Source of the DNA: Bacteroidota bacterium
GTDB taxonomy: Bacteria; Bacteroidota; Bacteroidia; Chitinophagales; Chitinophagaceae
DNA: 46,560 bases
NCBI GenBank assembly: GCA_947452555.1
Contig: CANGDH010000010.1
Coordinates: 1-46,560 of the forward strand
Direction: 5' to 3'
Positions 27,385 to 37,905 of the stretch are shown piece after piece (position 1 is the stretch's first letter; each line of letters opens with the position of its first letter). The notes under the pieces were generated by a model. That model searched no databases, was not told the DNA's origin, and was given only the letters and a program-made list of their open reading frames with translations. The position numbers and the translations under genes are program-made.

Positions 27385-29211
27385 ATGTATCGAACACACC
27401 ATTGTGGAGAGTTAAATATTCAGTCTGTTAATCAACAAGTAACCTTAGCTGGATGGGTTCAAACCATTCGTAAATTTGGCGCCATCACTTTTGTGGACCT
27501 TAGAGATCGTTATGGTATTACACAGTTATTAATCGGGGAAGTATTACAAGCACAATTGGACGCTCAACCTTTGGGTCGTGAGTTTGTGATTCAAGTTAAA
27601 GGAACTGTTATTGAACGCTCTAGCAAAAACTTAAATATTGCTACTGGAGAAATTGAAATTAAGGTGACCGAGTTTAAAATATTAAACGCTTCTATAGTTC
27701 CCCCTTTTACTATTCAAGACGATACAGATGGCGGCGATGATATTAGGATGAAATATCGCTATTTAGATTTAAGAAGAAACGCAGTTAAGAAGAATATTGA
27801 ATTAAGGTATAGTGTGAACCGTGCAACTAGAAATTACTTACATGAAAAAGGTTTTATGGATATTGAAACTCCTTTTTTAATTAAGTCCACTCCCGAAGGT
27901 GCACGCGATTTTGTGGTGCCAAGTAGAATGAACGAAGGCGAGTTTTATGCATTACCTCAATCACCTCAAACATTCAAGCAATTATTAATGGTGAGCGGAT
28001 ATGATCGTTACTACCAAATTGTAAAATGTTTTAGAGATGAGGATTTAAGAGCTGACCGTCAGCCCGAGTTTACTCAGATTGACTGTGAGATGAGCTTTGT
28101 GGAGCAAGAAGATATTTTAAATATGTTTGAAGGATTGATTAAAAGCATTTTCAAAGACGTTAAGAATATAGATTATACGGATACTGTACAAAGAATGACA
28201 TGGGAAGACGCTATGTGGAATTATGGTAATGATAAACCAGATATTCGCTTTGGAATGGACCTGTGTAATTTGAAAAAGCCAGCACATGTATTTTCAGATA
28301 AAGCAGATAAAGCCGAATTGATTAATGGAGTTGACTTTAAAGTATTTGATGAAGCAGAAACCGTTATTGCTATTGCTGCACCGGGGTGTAGCGAGTATTC
28401 ACGTAAGCAAACGGACGAATTAACAGAATGGGTTAAGCGTCCTCAAATTGGTATGAAAGGTTTAGTTTTCATAAAATGTAATGCAGACGGAAGTTTTAAG
28501 AGCAGTGTAGACAAATTTTACTCAGAAGATAAATTAAAAGCAATCGCTACTGCTACCAATGCAAAAGCAGGAGACCTAGTGTTAATATTAGCGGGTGCAG
28601 AAGAAAGAACTCGTAAAGCGATAAGTGAATTACGTTTGGAATTAGGGAAGCAATTAGACTTCCGTAAAGAAGATGAATTTAGATTATTATGGGTTATGGA
28701 CTTTCCATTATTTGAATATGATGAAGAAGGCAACCGTTGGGTAGCAAGACATCATCCGTTCACTTCTCCAAAGCCAGATCATATTGATATTATGATTAAC
28801 AATGCTCCTGAAATCAAAGATGCTGCAAAATACTTAGAACACCCTTATGCTAATATCAAAGCCAATGCTTATGATATGGTATTAAATGGAAATGAAATTG
28901 GTGGAGGTTCAATTAGAATATTCCAAAGAAACTTACAAGAAAAAATGTTTGCTGCCTTAGGCATGACTCCTGAAGAAGCAAATCATAAATTTGGATTCTT
29001 ATTAGGTGCTTTTGAATATGGTGCACCTCCCCATGGTGGTATCGCATTTGGCTTTGACCGTTTATGTGCTTTATTAGGTGGCAGTGAAAGTATCAGAGAC
29101 TTTATTGCATTCCCGAAAAATAATAGTGGTCGTGATGTAATGTTAGACGCTCCAAGTAATATAGACGATAAGCAATTTGAAGAACTACATATCAAATTAA
29201 ATTTAAAATAG
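27385..29211 (+). CDS. aspS: Aspartate-tRNA ligase
   Basis: Class II aminoacyl-tRNA synthetase charging tRNA-Asp. The 608 residues have the bacterial layout: an N-terminal OB-fold anticodon-binding domain (from '[20 protein letters not shown]'), then the catalytic domain with motif 2 in [20 protein letters not shown] insertion domain follows, then motif 3 in [16 protein letters not shown]. Bacterial-type length and the GAD insert distinguish it from the short archaeal type. Whether it discriminates Asn tRNA depends on GatCAB, which is not in this window. The next gene starts 4 nt after its stop. Confidence 0.97.
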   Translation: MYRTHHCGELNIQSVNQQVTLAGWVQTIRKFGAITFVDLRDRYGITQLLIGEVLQAQLDAQPLGREFVIQVKGTVIERSSKNLNIATGEIEIKVTEFKILNASIVPPFTIQDDTDGGDDIRMKYRYLDLRRNAVKKNIELRYSVNRATRNYLHEKGFMDIETPFLIKSTPEGARDFVVPSRMNEGEFYALPQSPQTFKQLLMVSGYDRYYQIVKCFRDEDLRADRQPEFTQIDCEMSFVEQEDILNMFEGLIKSIFKDVKNIDYTDTVQRMTWEDAMWNYGNDKPDIRFGMDLCNLKKPAHVFSDKADKAELINGVDFKVFDEAETVIAIAAPGCSEYSRKQTDELTEWVKRPQIGMKGLVFIKCNADGSFKSSVDKFYSEDKLKAIATATNAKAGDLVLILAGAEERTRKAISELRLELGKQLDFRKEDEFRLLWVMDFPLFEYDEEGNRWVARHHPFTSPKPDHIDIMINNAPEIKDAAKYLEHPYANIKANAYDMVLNGNEIGGGSIRIFQRNLQEKMFAALGMTPEEANHKFGFLLGAFEYGAPPHGGIAFGFDRLCALLGGSESIRDFIAFPKNNSGRDVMLDAPSNIDDKQFEELHIKLNLK

Positions 29212-29215
29212 AAGC

Positions 29216-29719
29216 ATGCCCAATAATTTAAAATTGTATAAGGTACTCTCCTACTTTTTAATTCCAATTTCATTGTTTTTTGGATTCCTTGACGGTATCT
29301 TTTTATTGTCAGCAATTACTAATCCAAGTATCCTGATTTTCGTATTTGTTATTGCTTGTTTAGTTATTTATACTTTTGCGAGTTTTAAATTTTTAAAACA
29401 AGGAATAGAAAAAGAACTGGAATTGAGTAGTCGATTGAAAGACTGGATTAAAGTGAACGCTTATGTAAGTTTATTTCTTTGTAGCTTATTCTTTATTAAT
29501 TCTATTAGTATATTATTGTCTTCAGACATTACTTTACTAAAATATATAGACGAACTAATGCTTCAACAACCAGGTTTACCCGCGGAAGCAACCGCAGCTT
29601 TAATTTTATCTGTACTAAAAGTAGCAGCAGTATTTTTATTAATAACTGGTATGATTGGCTTAGTTCACATTAGAACAACGTTAAGACTTGTTAAACAATA
29701 TGATCACTTGTTCAAGTAG
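29216..29719 (+). CDS. Four-helix membrane protein of unknown function
   Basis: A 167-residue protein with four predicted membrane helices: about 9-31, 34-54, 78-98 and 128-150. A charged loop (KQGIEKELELSSRLKDWIK) lies between helices 2 and 3. The N-terminus (MPNNLKLYK) and C-terminus (RTTLRLVKQYDHLFK) are basic, suggesting both face the cytoplasm. No family is recognised. It starts 4 nt after aspS and is very likely co-transcribed with it; rarA follows 27 nt downstream. The context is housekeeping, but nothing points to a specific role. Confidence 0.78.
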   Translation: MPNNLKLYKVLSYFLIPISLFFGFLDGIFLLSAITNPSILIFVFVIACLVIYTFASFKFLKQGIEKELELSSRLKDWIKVNAYVSLFLCSLFFINSISILLSSDITLLKYIDELMLQQPGLPAEATAALILSVLKVAAVFLLITGMIGLVHIRTTLRLVKQYDHLFK

Positions 29720-29725
29720 CCCTTG

Positions 29726-29733
29726 TAATTTTG
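29726..29733 (+). promoter_or_regulatory. Possible -7 element for rarA
   Basis: TAATTTTG fits TAnnTTTG, 13 nt before the rarA ATG, just inside the short gap after the membrane-protein gene. The upstream TTG is 15 nt away, shorter than ideal. Confidence 0.4.
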
Positions 29734-29746
29734 TATCTTTAAACAG

Positions 29747-31027
29747 ATGAATCCTTCTATTCCATTAGCCGAAAGATTACGTCCGCAAATACTTGCTGAC
29801 TTAGTTGGACAAGAACACTTGTCTGGTCAAAATAGTGTTTTGCAAAAAGCTATTTCAAAAGGCAAAGTGCCTTCTATGATCTTATGGGGACCTCCTGGCG
29901 TTGGCAAAACCACTTTGGCAAATATTATTGCAACCACTTTTAGTATTGCTTATTACCAGCTTAGCGCCATTAGTAGCGGAGTGAAAGAGTTAAGAGAAGT
30001 TATCGAGGAAGCTAAAACAAAAGAGGGCGCCATTTTATTCATTGACGAGATACATCGATTCAATAAAGGGCAACAGGATGCATTATTAGGCGCTGTTGAA
30101 AAAGGTATTATTACTTTAATTGGAGCCACTACAGAGAATCCAAGTTTTGAAGTGAATAGTGCCTTGCTTAGCAGGTGTCAAGTTTTTATTTTAAAAACTT
30201 TAGACAAAACAGGATTAGAACAATTAGTACAACAAGCGATACAAAAAGACGATTTATTTAAAAAACATACTATTGTAATTAAAGAAACTGAAGCTTTATT
30301 TCAATTATCTGGAGGAGATGGACGTAAACTATTAAATCTTTTAGAACTATCAGTAGAAGCATTGATTGGTACTGCTACAACTAAGGCCCCACTTGTATTA
30401 ACTAATGACTGGGTGATGGAAGTAGCTCAAACTAATATTGCGCTTTATGATAAGAATGGGGAAATGCATTATGATATCATTTCTGCTTTTATTAAAAGCA
30501 TGCGTGGCTCTGATCCTAATGGGGCCATCTATTGGCTTTCCAGAATGATTGCAGGTGGAGAAGACGTTAAATTTATAGCTAGGCGCATGTTGATATTTTC
30601 AAGCGAAGACATTGGCAATGCAAATCCCAACGCATTTTTATTAGCCAATAGTTGTTTTGATGCTGTTAATAAAATCGGGTATCCGGAAAGTAGAATTATA
30701 CTTTCACAATGTGCTATATACTTAGCAAGTTCTGCAAAAAGCAATGCTGCCATTGAAGCTATTGACAAAAGTTTGTCCCTAGTTAACAAAACTGGCAACC
30801 TTCCAGTACCATTACATTTACGAAATGCCCCTACTAAACTAATGAAGGACTTGTCTTACGGAAAAAACTATCAATATTCTCATATGGGCGAAAACAATTT
30901 CCTAGAACAAGAATACCTACCAGACGAAATAAAAGGTACTACTTTATTCCAGCCACAGAAAAACGCAAGAGAACAAGAACTTAAAAAATTCCTGAGTGAA
31001 CGTTGGAAAGGTAAGTATGGATATTAA
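29747..31027 (+). CDS. rarA: Replication-associated recombination protein A (MgsA/WRNIP1 family AAA ATPase)
   Basis: AAA+ ATPase related to clamp loaders and RuvB that acts at stalled replication forks. The 426 residues start [20 protein letters not shown], typical of the family. Walker A is GPPGVGKTT (48-56), Walker [10 protein letters not shown] (about 96-104), and sensor 1 lies in [13 protein letters not shown]. The C-terminal tetramerisation part contains '[20 protein letters not shown]' and the [10 protein letters not shown] ... YGKNYQYSH signature. It converges on the next gene with a 4-nt overlap of the two stop codons. Confidence 0.96.
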   Translation: MNPSIPLAERLRPQILADLVGQEHLSGQNSVLQKAISKGKVPSMILWGPPGVGKTTLANIIATTFSIAYYQLSAISSGVKELREVIEEAKTKEGAILFIDEIHRFNKGQQDALLGAVEKGIITLIGATTENPSFEVNSALLSRCQVFILKTLDKTGLEQLVQQAIQKDDLFKKHTIVIKETEALFQLSGGDGRKLLNLLELSVEALIGTATTKAPLVLTNDWVMEVAQTNIALYDKNGEMHYDIISAFIKSMRGSDPNGAIYWLSRMIAGGEDVKFIARRMLIFSSEDIGNANPNAFLLANSCFDAVNKIGYPESRIILSQCAIYLASSAKSNAAIEAIDKSLSLVNKTGNLPVPLHLRNAPTKLMKDLSYGKNYQYSHMGENNFLEQEYLPDEIKGTTLFQPQKNAREQELKKFLSERWKGKYGY

Positions 31028-32496
31028 TTCACTATTTTTTCTGGAACGGCGCGGCCAATAATACCAGCGGCAGCACCTCTGTCACCACCCTCATGATATT
31101 CAGCATCCTCATTTACATCCCATAGATCAAATAATTCTTTGCCTGCAATAATATTCTTAGCAGCTAACATAGCAGTCATCATACTATGGTCTTGGTTATT
31201 GTATTTATGCATACCATTACGTCCTACTAAATACAATCCCTTGTATTGTTTCAATGCTTCACGAATTACATTCAAATGATCCTTGTATTCATGATCATAT
31301 ACTGGGTAAGCTTTTGGTTGTCTCACTACATATCCGTCTACAATTGCAGATGGTTTAGTTAAACCAATTTGATCAATTTCTTTAGTACCTAAGGCAATTA
31401 AGTCATCATTACTACTTGTCCATAAACCATCTCCTTCAAAACAGAAATACTCTAATCCATAACAAGCCATTTCAGGATCCGGCACCATAAATGGACTCCA
31501 TGACTTAAAGTTTTGAATACGTCCCACTTTTACGTTTGGCTCATGAATATAAATCCAGTTATCACTAAAGGCGTCTTGGTCCTTACAAATTAATACTACT
31601 GTTAAGAAATCTCTATACTTTAATTGACTTGCTGCAAATAAGACAGGCGCTGGAAATGCCGGTGCCACTGCTGGTATTAGTTCACGCATTGGAGCAGACG
31701 ACAATACATAATCAAAACCTGCTAATATTGCACCTGTTGAAGTGTATACTTTCCAAGTATCTCCTACTTTTTCAATTTTGTTAACGCCCGTGTTCATCTC
31801 AATTTTAACACCTAAAGCTTTACTCTTCACTACACATTCTTCCCACATCATACCAGGTCCACGTTTTGGATAACGGAAAGAGTCAATCAAAGTTTTGATT
31901 ACATCTCCCTTACTCTTTTTGCCGGATGGTTTAAATAAAGCATTCCATAATGCACTACTTAAAGACAAACCTTTTATACGTTGTGCTGCCCAGTCTGCAG
32001 AAATTTCTTTACAAGGTATACCCCATACTTTTTCTGTATAGGTTCTGAAAAATATATTAAACAATCTTTTACCAAATTGATTGGTTACCCAGTCCTCAAA
32101 ATTCTGCGGGTCTTTAACTGGAAATAATTTTGCCATCAAATAACTCATCACACATAAAAAGCTTTCAAAAATTCCTAATTTCATTAGGGCTTCAAATGCA
32201 GCCAAAGGATAAGAAAAAAACTTTTTATTATAAAAAATGCGAGAGCTTCTTGGGCGCTCCAATAATTCATCCGCTAATATTTCCGTCCAGAAATCTTCTA
32301 CTTCTTTTGACTTTGAAAAAAAGCGGTGACCACCAATATCAAAATGATATCCTTTATAAGATTCTGTTCTTGAAATACCTCCCACATATTGAGGGTCTTT
32401 TTCAAACACCGTTACGTCTTGTGCCGCTTTGCCTAATAAATAAGCAGCGGTTAAACCTGCTGGACCGGCACCAATAATGGCTACTTTTTTGCTCAT
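31024..32496 (-). CDS. NAD(P)/FAD-binding amine-oxidase-like protein
   Basis: A 490-residue flavoprotein of the amine oxidase / protoporphyrinogen-oxidase-like superfamily. It begins with the dinucleotide-binding motif VAIIGAGPAGLTAAYLLGKA, followed by VFEKDPQYVGGISRT and FDIGGHRFFSKSKEV. The GGHRFFSK segment and YTEKVWGIPCKEI resemble proteins grouped near UDP-galactopyranose mutase and sugar- or carotenoid-modifying flavoenzymes. The exact substrate is unknown. The C-terminus has LYLVGRNGMHKYNNQDHSMM, part of the FAD site. I take the ATG at 32496; the frame extends to a TTG at 32517. It is a single-gene unit convergent with rarA. Confidence 0.82.
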   Translation of the reverse strand: MSKKVAIIGAGPAGLTAAYLLGKAAQDVTVFEKDPQYVGGISRTESYKGYHFDIGGHRFFSKSKEVEDFWTEILADELLERPRSSRIFYNKKFFSYPLAAFEALMKLGIFESFLCVMSYLMAKLFPVKDPQNFEDWVTNQFGKRLFNIFFRTYTEKVWGIPCKEISADWAAQRIKGLSLSSALWNALFKPSGKKSKGDVIKTLIDSFRYPKRGPGMMWEECVVKSKALGVKIEMNTGVNKIEKVGDTWKVYTSTGAILAGFDYVLSSAPMRELIPAVAPAFPAPVLFAASQLKYRDFLTVVLICKDQDAFSDNWIYIHEPNVKVGRIQNFKSWSPFMVPDPEMACYGLEYFCFEGDGLWTSSNDDLIALGTKEIDQIGLTKPSAIVDGYVVRQPKAYPVYDHEYKDHLNVIREALKQYKGLYLVGRNGMHKYNNQDHSMMTAMLAAKNIIAGKELFDLWDVNEDAEYHEGGDRGAAAGIIGRAVPEKIVN

Positions 32497-32576
32497 GGAG
32501 GAAGATAATTTGGGCAAAATTGCAAAAATATATTGGGATTGCCATCATAATTGCTAATAGAGTTTATATTATGCCC

Positions 32577-32584
32577 TATTTTTG
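32577..32584 (+). promoter_or_regulatory. -7 element directly before elaA
   Basis: TATTTTTG fits TAnnTTTG and ends 5 nt before the ATG at 32590, so the message may be leaderless. A TTG occurs 23 nt upstream of the box, longer than ideal. Confidence 0.4.
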
Positions 32585-32589
32585 TGAAT

Positions 32590-33051
32590 ATGTCAACAAA
32601 TTCAACCATTCAGTGGGTTACTAAACCCTTTTCAGCACTAACAGTAGACGAGCTTTACGCTATACTTCGCCTTAGAAGTGAAGTATTTGTGGTGGAACAA
32701 AACTGTGTGTTTTTAGACATGGATAATAATGATCAAATTGCCTATCACACAATGGGATGGTTAAACAATGAATTAGTTGCTTCCACAAGGTTATTTGATG
32801 TGGACCAAAGTTATAAAGGATACCAAAGTATTGGACGTGTAGTTGGCTCCCCAAAACACAGAGGTATTGGCGCAGGAAAAGCTTTGATGCAATATTCCAT
32901 TGCAGAATGTGAACGACTTTTCGGTAAGCACCCCATTAAAATTGGAGCACAATTATATTTAAAGAAATTTTACGAAGAACAAGGATTTGAACAAGCTGGA
33001 GAGATGTATTACGAAGATGCCATTGAGCATATTCCTATGATTCGAAAATAA
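32590..33051 (+). CDS. elaA: GNAT family N-acetyltransferase, ElaA type
   Basis: A 153-residue acetyltransferase using acetyl-CoA. The ElaA signature is clear: W-x(4)-F-x-L-T-x-x-E-L-Y near the N-terminus, LRSEVFVVEQNC (about residues 28-39), D-x-D-x-D-Q-like acidic stretch, then IGRVVGSPKHRGIGAGKALM, which is the acetyl-CoA-binding R/Q-x-x-G-x-G/A loop. QLYLKKFYEEQGF lies near the C-terminus. The physiological substrate of ElaA is not established. The frame extends upstream to a TTG, but the ATG at 32590 matches the family N-terminus. It is a single gene, convergent with uvrA. Confidence 0.93.
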   Translation: MSTNSTIQWVTKPFSALTVDELYAILRLRSEVFVVEQNCVFLDMDNNDQIAYHTMGWLNNELVASTRLFDVDQSYKGYQSIGRVVGSPKHRGIGAGKALMQYSIAECERLFGKHPIKIGAQLYLKKFYEEQGFEQAGEMYYEDAIEHIPMIRK

Positions 33052-33096
33052 TTTTTCTTGAAAACCCAGCTTATTTGAAGTAGCCCTATATTCCCA

Positions 33097-35931
33097 TTAC
33101 ATCTCTACAGCTAAATATTTAGCTGTATGTGATTTAGACTTCTTAATCATCTCTTCTGGAGTGCCTTTAAACTGGATTACACCACCTCCACTTCCTCCTT
33201 CAGGACCTAAATCAATTAAATAGTCCGCAACTTTAATCACATCCATATTATGCTCAATCACTAATACAGTATTGCCTCTTTCTACCAATCTATTTAACAC
33301 CCCAATCAAGAGTTTAATGTCTTGAAAATGCAAGCCAGTAGTAGGTTCATCTAAAATATAAAAAGTTTTACCAGTATCTTTTTTCCCAAGTTCTGTTGCC
33401 AATTTAACACGCTGCGCCTCTCCTCCACTTAAGGTTACCGCTGACTGTCCTAATGTGATATAACCCAAGCCAACGTCTTGTAATACTTTTACTTTTCTAT
33501 ATATAAAAGGTACTGCTTGGAAAAATTCACAAGCTTCTTCTACTGTCATATTTAATACATCACTAATAGATTTACCCTTATATCTAATTTCTAGCGTCTC
33601 TCTGTTATAACGTTTACCTGAACACTTCTCACAATGCACATAAACGTCTGGCAAAAAATTCATTTCAATCACACGCATTCCTCCACCTTCGCAAACCTCA
33701 CATCTTCCTCCCTTTACATTGAATGAAAAACGCCCCGCTTGATAGCCTCTAATCTTAGCTTCTGGGACCGATGCGAAAAGCGTTCTAATATCTGTAAAGA
33801 ATCCACAATACGTAGCAGGGTTACTCCTTGGTGTTCTCCCTATTGGAGATTGATCTATTTCAATTACTTTATCAATATGCTCTAAACCTGTAACTGATTT
33901 AAACGGCATAGGCTTGGTCTTACTCTTATAACAATATTGAGATAATATTGGATACAATGTCTCGTTAATTAAAGTAGACTTGCCACTTCCACTCACACCC
34001 GATACTACAGTAAAAGTTCCCAATGGAAAATCACAATCCACTTTTTGTAAAGTATTCCCAGTGGCCCCTTTTATAGTAATAGTTTTTCCATTCCCTTTTC
34101 TTCTTTCCGCAGGAACTTCAATCATTTTTTTACCCGCTAAATACAAAGCGGTATCAGATTTTAATTTGATGATTTCTTTTGGAGTCCCTTGTGCTACAAT
34201 GTGTCCACCATGTATACCAGCGCGTGGTCCAATATCCACTATATAATCGGAAGCCATCATAATATCCTTATCATGCTCCACAACCAATACCGTATTGCCT
34301 ATATCTCTTAATTGTTTTAATGCAACAATCAGTCTTTGGTTATCTCTTTGATGCAAGCCAATAGAAGGCTCGTCTAATATATAAGTAATACCTTGCAATT
34401 GAGATCCTATTTGTGTTGCCAATCGAATTCTTTGTGACTCACCTCCACTCAATGATTTAGAGGGTCTGCTTAAAGACAAATAAGACAAGCCCACATTCAT
34501 TAAAAATGAAATACGGTCGTCTATTTCTTTTAAAATTCCTGCAGCTATTAGGGTATCCTTTTTGTCTAATTTAGCTGGTAGCTTTTTAAACCATTCTTGT
34601 AAGTCATTTAAGTGCATGTCATTTAAGGCAGCGATATTCTGTTCATTTACTTTGAACCACAAACTTTCTTTTTTCAACTTAGCCCCGTTGCAAACTATAC
34701 AAGTATTTAATTCCATAAATTGTTCTACCCAGCCTTTCAAAACTTCTGTACTTTGAGAAGAAGTAAACCATCTTTTAAGCATTGGTACAATTCCTTCATA
34801 ACTACCGGTAAATGTATCTGGAATGTTTTCGTCATTTAAATCCAAGTCAAATGTGTTGGAAATATTTTTATCGCCAAATAAAATTAAATCTAAATGTTCT
34901 TTTGTTAAACTACTAATGGGTTTGTCTAAACTAATCTTATATTTTTTTGCAAATTGCTTTACCTGATTAAAAACACTCGCTTCTCTAGCTTCTCCTAATG
35001 GTATCACTCCACCCTCATTTATACTTATAGCAGTGTCTGGTATTAATAATTGCATGTCAATTGCATATACATTACCAAGCCCCTTACAATTTGGACAAGC
35101 CCCATAAGGCGAGTTAAAGGAGAAACTATTTGGAGATGGTTCCTCATAGCTTAACCCTGTTGCTTCACACATAAGTTGTTTGGAGTACTGTACTACTTTT
35201 GTTTTCCCTTCCACTAATAAGAACATTAATCCATTACCCATTTTAAGACATTGTCCAACACTTTCAGATAAACGCGTTTTCATGGCGTCAGTTACTGGAA
35301 TACGATCTACAACAATCTCTATATCGTGAATTTTGTATCTATCCACTTGAAACTTAGGTCTTATTTCCATAATCTCTCCGTCCACTCTTGCTTTAACAAA
35401 TCCTTTCTTTCTAATCTCTTCAAACAATTCTCTATAATGTCCTTTACGACCTCTCACTACTGGCGCTAACAAATTAATTTTTTGGTCCTTAAACTGCGTG
35501 AATATATTTTGTACAATCTCAGCCTCAGAAAATTTCACCATTGGCTTGCCTGTATTGTAACTATAAGCTTTACCTATTCGAGCATATAACAACCTTAAAA
35601 AGTCATATAATTCGGTAACAGTTCCCACTGTAGACCTTGGATTTTTATTCGTGGTTTTTTGCTCTATAGCAATAACAGGAGAAAGTCCTGTTATTTGATC
35701 TACATCTGGTCGTTCCATTTGCCCCATAAACTGACGTGCGTAGGCGCTGAAACTTTCCATGTAGCGTCTTTGCCCTTCATTATATATGGTATCGAAGGCA
35801 AGGGAGGATTTGCCACTCCCGCTCACTCCTGTAAATACGACTAACTCGTTTTTAGGAATTGCTATATCAAAATTTTTCAGATTGTGCTCTCGGGCACCAA
35901 TTACTTTTATTTGTTCTTTTTCTTGACTCAT
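33097..35931 (-). CDS. uvrA: Excinuclease ABC subunit A
   Basis: DNA-damage recognition ATPase of nucleotide excision repair, working as a dimer with UvrB. From the ATG at 35931 the protein is 944 residues, the normal size. It has two ABC modules: Walker A GVSGSGKSS (about 34-42) and GVSGSGKST (about 650), with ABC signatures LSGGESQRIRLA and LSGGEAQRVKLA. Zinc-finger cysteine pairs are visible (CPNC with CIVC; CEVC with CEKC). The insertion and UvrB-binding regions are intact. An ATG nine codons upstream gives MVVITLPIH, which I do not favour. It is divergent from the PAP2 gene. Confidence 0.97.
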   Translation of the reverse strand: MSQEKEQIKVIGAREHNLKNFDIAIPKNELVVFTGVSGSGKSSLAFDTIYNEGQRRYMESFSAYARQFMGQMERPDVDQITGLSPVIAIEQKTTNKNPRSTVGTVTELYDFLRLLYARIGKAYSYNTGKPMVKFSEAEIVQNIFTQFKDQKINLLAPVVRGRKGHYRELFEEIRKKGFVKARVDGEIMEIRPKFQVDRYKIHDIEIVVDRIPVTDAMKTRLSESVGQCLKMGNGLMFLLVEGKTKVVQYSKQLMCEATGLSYEEPSPNSFSFNSPYGACPNCKGLGNVYAIDMQLLIPDTAISINEGGVIPLGEAREASVFNQVKQFAKKYKISLDKPISSLTKEHLDLILFGDKNISNTFDLDLNDENIPDTFTGSYEGIVPMLKRWFTSSQSTEVLKGWVEQFMELNTCIVCNGAKLKKESLWFKVNEQNIAALNDMHLNDLQEWFKKLPAKLDKKDTLIAAGILKEIDDRISFLMNVGLSYLSLSRPSKSLSGGESQRIRLATQIGSQLQGITYILDEPSIGLHQRDNQRLIVALKQLRDIGNTVLVVEHDKDIMMASDYIVDIGPRAGIHGGHIVAQGTPKEIIKLKSDTALYLAGKKMIEVPAERRKGNGKTITIKGATGNTLQKVDCDFPLGTFTVVSGVSGSGKSTLINETLYPILSQYCYKSKTKPMPFKSVTGLEHIDKVIEIDQSPIGRTPRSNPATYCGFFTDIRTLFASVPEAKIRGYQAGRFSFNVKGGRCEVCEGGGMRVIEMNFLPDVYVHCEKCSGKRYNRETLEIRYKGKSISDVLNMTVEEACEFFQAVPFIYRKVKVLQDVGLGYITLGQSAVTLSGGEAQRVKLATELGKKDTGKTFYILDEPTTGLHFQDIKLLIGVLNRLVERGNTVLVIEHNMDVIKVADYLIDLGPEGGSGGGVIQFKGTPEEMIKKSKSHTAKYLAVEM

Positions 35932-35970
35932 GTGGATAGGTAAAGTTATAACAACCATTTAAATAATTAG

Positions 35971-36001
35971 TTGACTAAACCCCCTAACATTTGTAATTTT
36001 G
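35971..36001 (+). promoter_or_regulatory. Bacteroidota-type promoter of the PAP2-phosphodiesterase unit
   Basis: TTG, 20 nt, TAATTTTG fits the consensus. The -7 box ends 21 nt before the ATG at 36023. Confidence 0.65.
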
Positions 36002-36022
36002 TACAACTATTTCAGCTAGTTT

Positions 36023-36631
36023 ATGAATATGAACATCAACAATCACTTACCATATAAAATAGCTAGGGTTATTTCACTCCTATTGGCTTTTATTTTGATG
36101 GGTAGTAGCTTGATTTGGGGGCGTGAAACCTTGTTTTTACTTTTCAATAAGGATCTTGGCAAGATTACAGACAGGTTTTTTGTTATGTGTAGCAATATGG
36201 CCGAGGGTTGGATCTGGATTCCCTATTTAATAATAGCTTTTGGACTGTTTAAGAAAGATTGGCAATTTATATTCCTATGTTTTGTGTTCTCTACTATATT
36301 CACTCAAATTCCGAAGCAATTATTTTTCGACAAAATAACAAGACCTTTCGCTAGCGATATACCCAAGTCATTAATCCATACTGTAAGCGGGGTGCAGATG
36401 CACACACTAAATAGTTTTCCTTCTGGACATACCGCAACTGCATTCACCCTATTTCTGTTAACTGTTTATTTATTTGAAAATAAATGGGCTGTAATTTTAG
36501 GTTTAGTTTATGCTATATTATGTGCCTATTCAAGAGTATATCTTGGACAGCATTTTCCTTTGGATTTGGGTGGTGGCATTTTAGCCGCAATTTTATCAAT
36601 AGAGATTTCTAAAAGAATTCGAAAAATATAA
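36023..36631 (+). CDS. PAP2-family membrane phosphatase
   Basis: Integral membrane acid phosphatase of 202 residues with about six hydrophobic segments. The phosphatase motifs are K98 followed by R107-P108, P-S134-G135-H136 and S170-R171-x5-H177-x3-D181, so the catalytic histidines and arginines are intact. The gap between K98 and R107 is slightly longer than the standard KX6RP. Such enzymes dephosphorylate lipid phosphates, undecaprenyl pyrophosphate or phosphatidylglycerol phosphate; the substrate is not decided by sequence. The next gene starts 5 nt downstream and encodes an exported phosphodiesterase. Confidence 0.93.
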   Translation: MNMNINNHLPYKIARVISLLLAFILMGSSLIWGRETLFLLFNKDLGKITDRFFVMCSNMAEGWIWIPYLIIAFGLFKKDWQFIFLCFVFSTIFTQIPKQLFFDKITRPFASDIPKSLIHTVSGVQMHTLNSFPSGHTATAFTLFLLTVYLFENKWAVILGLVYAILCAYSRVYLGQHFPLDLGGGILAAILSIEISKRIRKI

Positions 36632-36636
36632 TTAAG

Positions 36637-37905
36637 ATGTACAAAAAAATTAGTGTAGCAATTATTGCTGTCATGCTCATTACTGTTTCCTGGAGTCAAG
36701 ATACTACTCAGCAAATTATTGCAGGTAGAATGAATGACAAAAGCCAAACAAAGAAACCTTATGTAATTTTAATTTCAATAGACGGATATAGGTCCGACTT
36801 CACAGAATTACATGATGCCAAATTTTTAAAAACAATTTTGAAAAATGGAGTTCGTGCAACATATATGGATCCTGCATTTCCTTCTCTTACTTTTCCAAAT
36901 CACTATTCTATTGTAACGGGCATGTATCCATCCCACCATGGATTAGTCGATAACACCTATTTTGATAAAGCAAGTGGCGAAGAGTATCGTATGGGAAATA
37001 AAAAAATGGTAGCAGAAGGGAAATGGTATGGAGGCACTCCGTTATGGGTATTAGCTGAACAACAAAAAATGTTATCAGCGAGCTTTTACTGGGTAGCAAG
37101 TGAAGCTGCTATTCAAAATACACGACCTACTTATTATTATATTTACAATGAAAAGACAGCAATTGCTTCGCGTATTAAAGCAGTGAAAGATTGGTTAAGC
37201 TTACCAGAAGATCAACGCCCACATTTAATAACTTTTTATTTTCCGCAAGTAGATCATGATGCGCATGAATATGGCGTAAATGATAAACATGTAACTGCCG
37301 CTGTTCAGTTTGTTGACAGTAGTATCAACGCTTTACAAATAGAATTAGCAACACTTAAATTACCTATCAACTATATTGTAGTATCAGACCATGGCATGAT
37401 CAATGTTGACAATATGAATACATTAGGAATGCCTGCTGCTATTGACACTGCCGCTTTTAAAGTGCCTTGGGGAGATGCCTTAATTCATTTGTACGCTAAA
37501 GACGCATCTAAAATCGAATCCACTTATGAAGCTTTGAAAAAAGATACTTCAATTAGTGTTTATAAATTAGACGAAACTCCTGCATATTGGCATTCTCAAA
37601 AAAGTGACGATAAATATAATAGACTTGGGGATTTAATTGTAGTACCCCATTTCCCAAAAGTTTTTAACTTTTCAAAAAGAAAAACAACTTTAGGTAAACA
37701 TGGATTTGACAATCATACTGTCGAGATGCGCGCTTATTTCACTGCATGGGGTCCTGCATTTAAAAAAGGATTGACTGTTGATCATTTTGAAAATGTAAAT
37801 ATATACCCATTAGTTGCGCATATTTTAGGCCTACAATATGACGAAAAAAATATTGACGGAAAGCTAGAAGTGCTTAAGAAAACACTTATAATTAAGAAAC
37901 CTTAA
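36637..37905 (+). CDS. Exported nucleotide pyrophosphatase/phosphodiesterase-like protein
   Basis: A 422-residue member of the alkaline phosphatase superfamily, closest to the NPP (ectonucleotide pyrophosphatase/phosphodiesterase) branch. A signal peptide (KKISVAIIAVMLITVSWS) precedes the catalytic domain. Metal and nucleophile motifs are LISIDGYRSDF (D49), SLTFPNHYSIVTG with T85 as the likely nucleophile, FPQVDHDAHEYG, VVSDHGMI and KHGFDN. NPPs cleave phosphodiester or pyrophosphate bonds of nucleotides or lysolipids outside the cytoplasm. It shares an operon with the PAP2 gene, suggesting joint phosphate-ester breakdown at the envelope. It is convergent with the FISUMP gene. Confidence 0.92.
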   Translation: MYKKISVAIIAVMLITVSWSQDTTQQIIAGRMNDKSQTKKPYVILISIDGYRSDFTELHDAKFLKTILKNGVRATYMDPAFPSLTFPNHYSIVTGMYPSHHGLVDNTYFDKASGEEYRMGNKKMVAEGKWYGGTPLWVLAEQQKMLSASFYWVASEAAIQNTRPTYYYIYNEKTAIASRIKAVKDWLSLPEDQRPHLITFYFPQVDHDAHEYGVNDKHVTAAVQFVDSSINALQIELATLKLPINYIVVSDHGMINVDNMNTLGMPAAIDTAAFKVPWGDALIHLYAKDASKIESTYEALKKDTSISVYKLDETPAYWHSQKSDDKYNRLGDLIVVPHFPKVFNFSKRKTTLGKHGFDNHTVEMRAYFTAWGPAFKKGLTVDHFENVNIYPLVAHILGLQYDEKNIDGKLEVLKKTLIIKKP

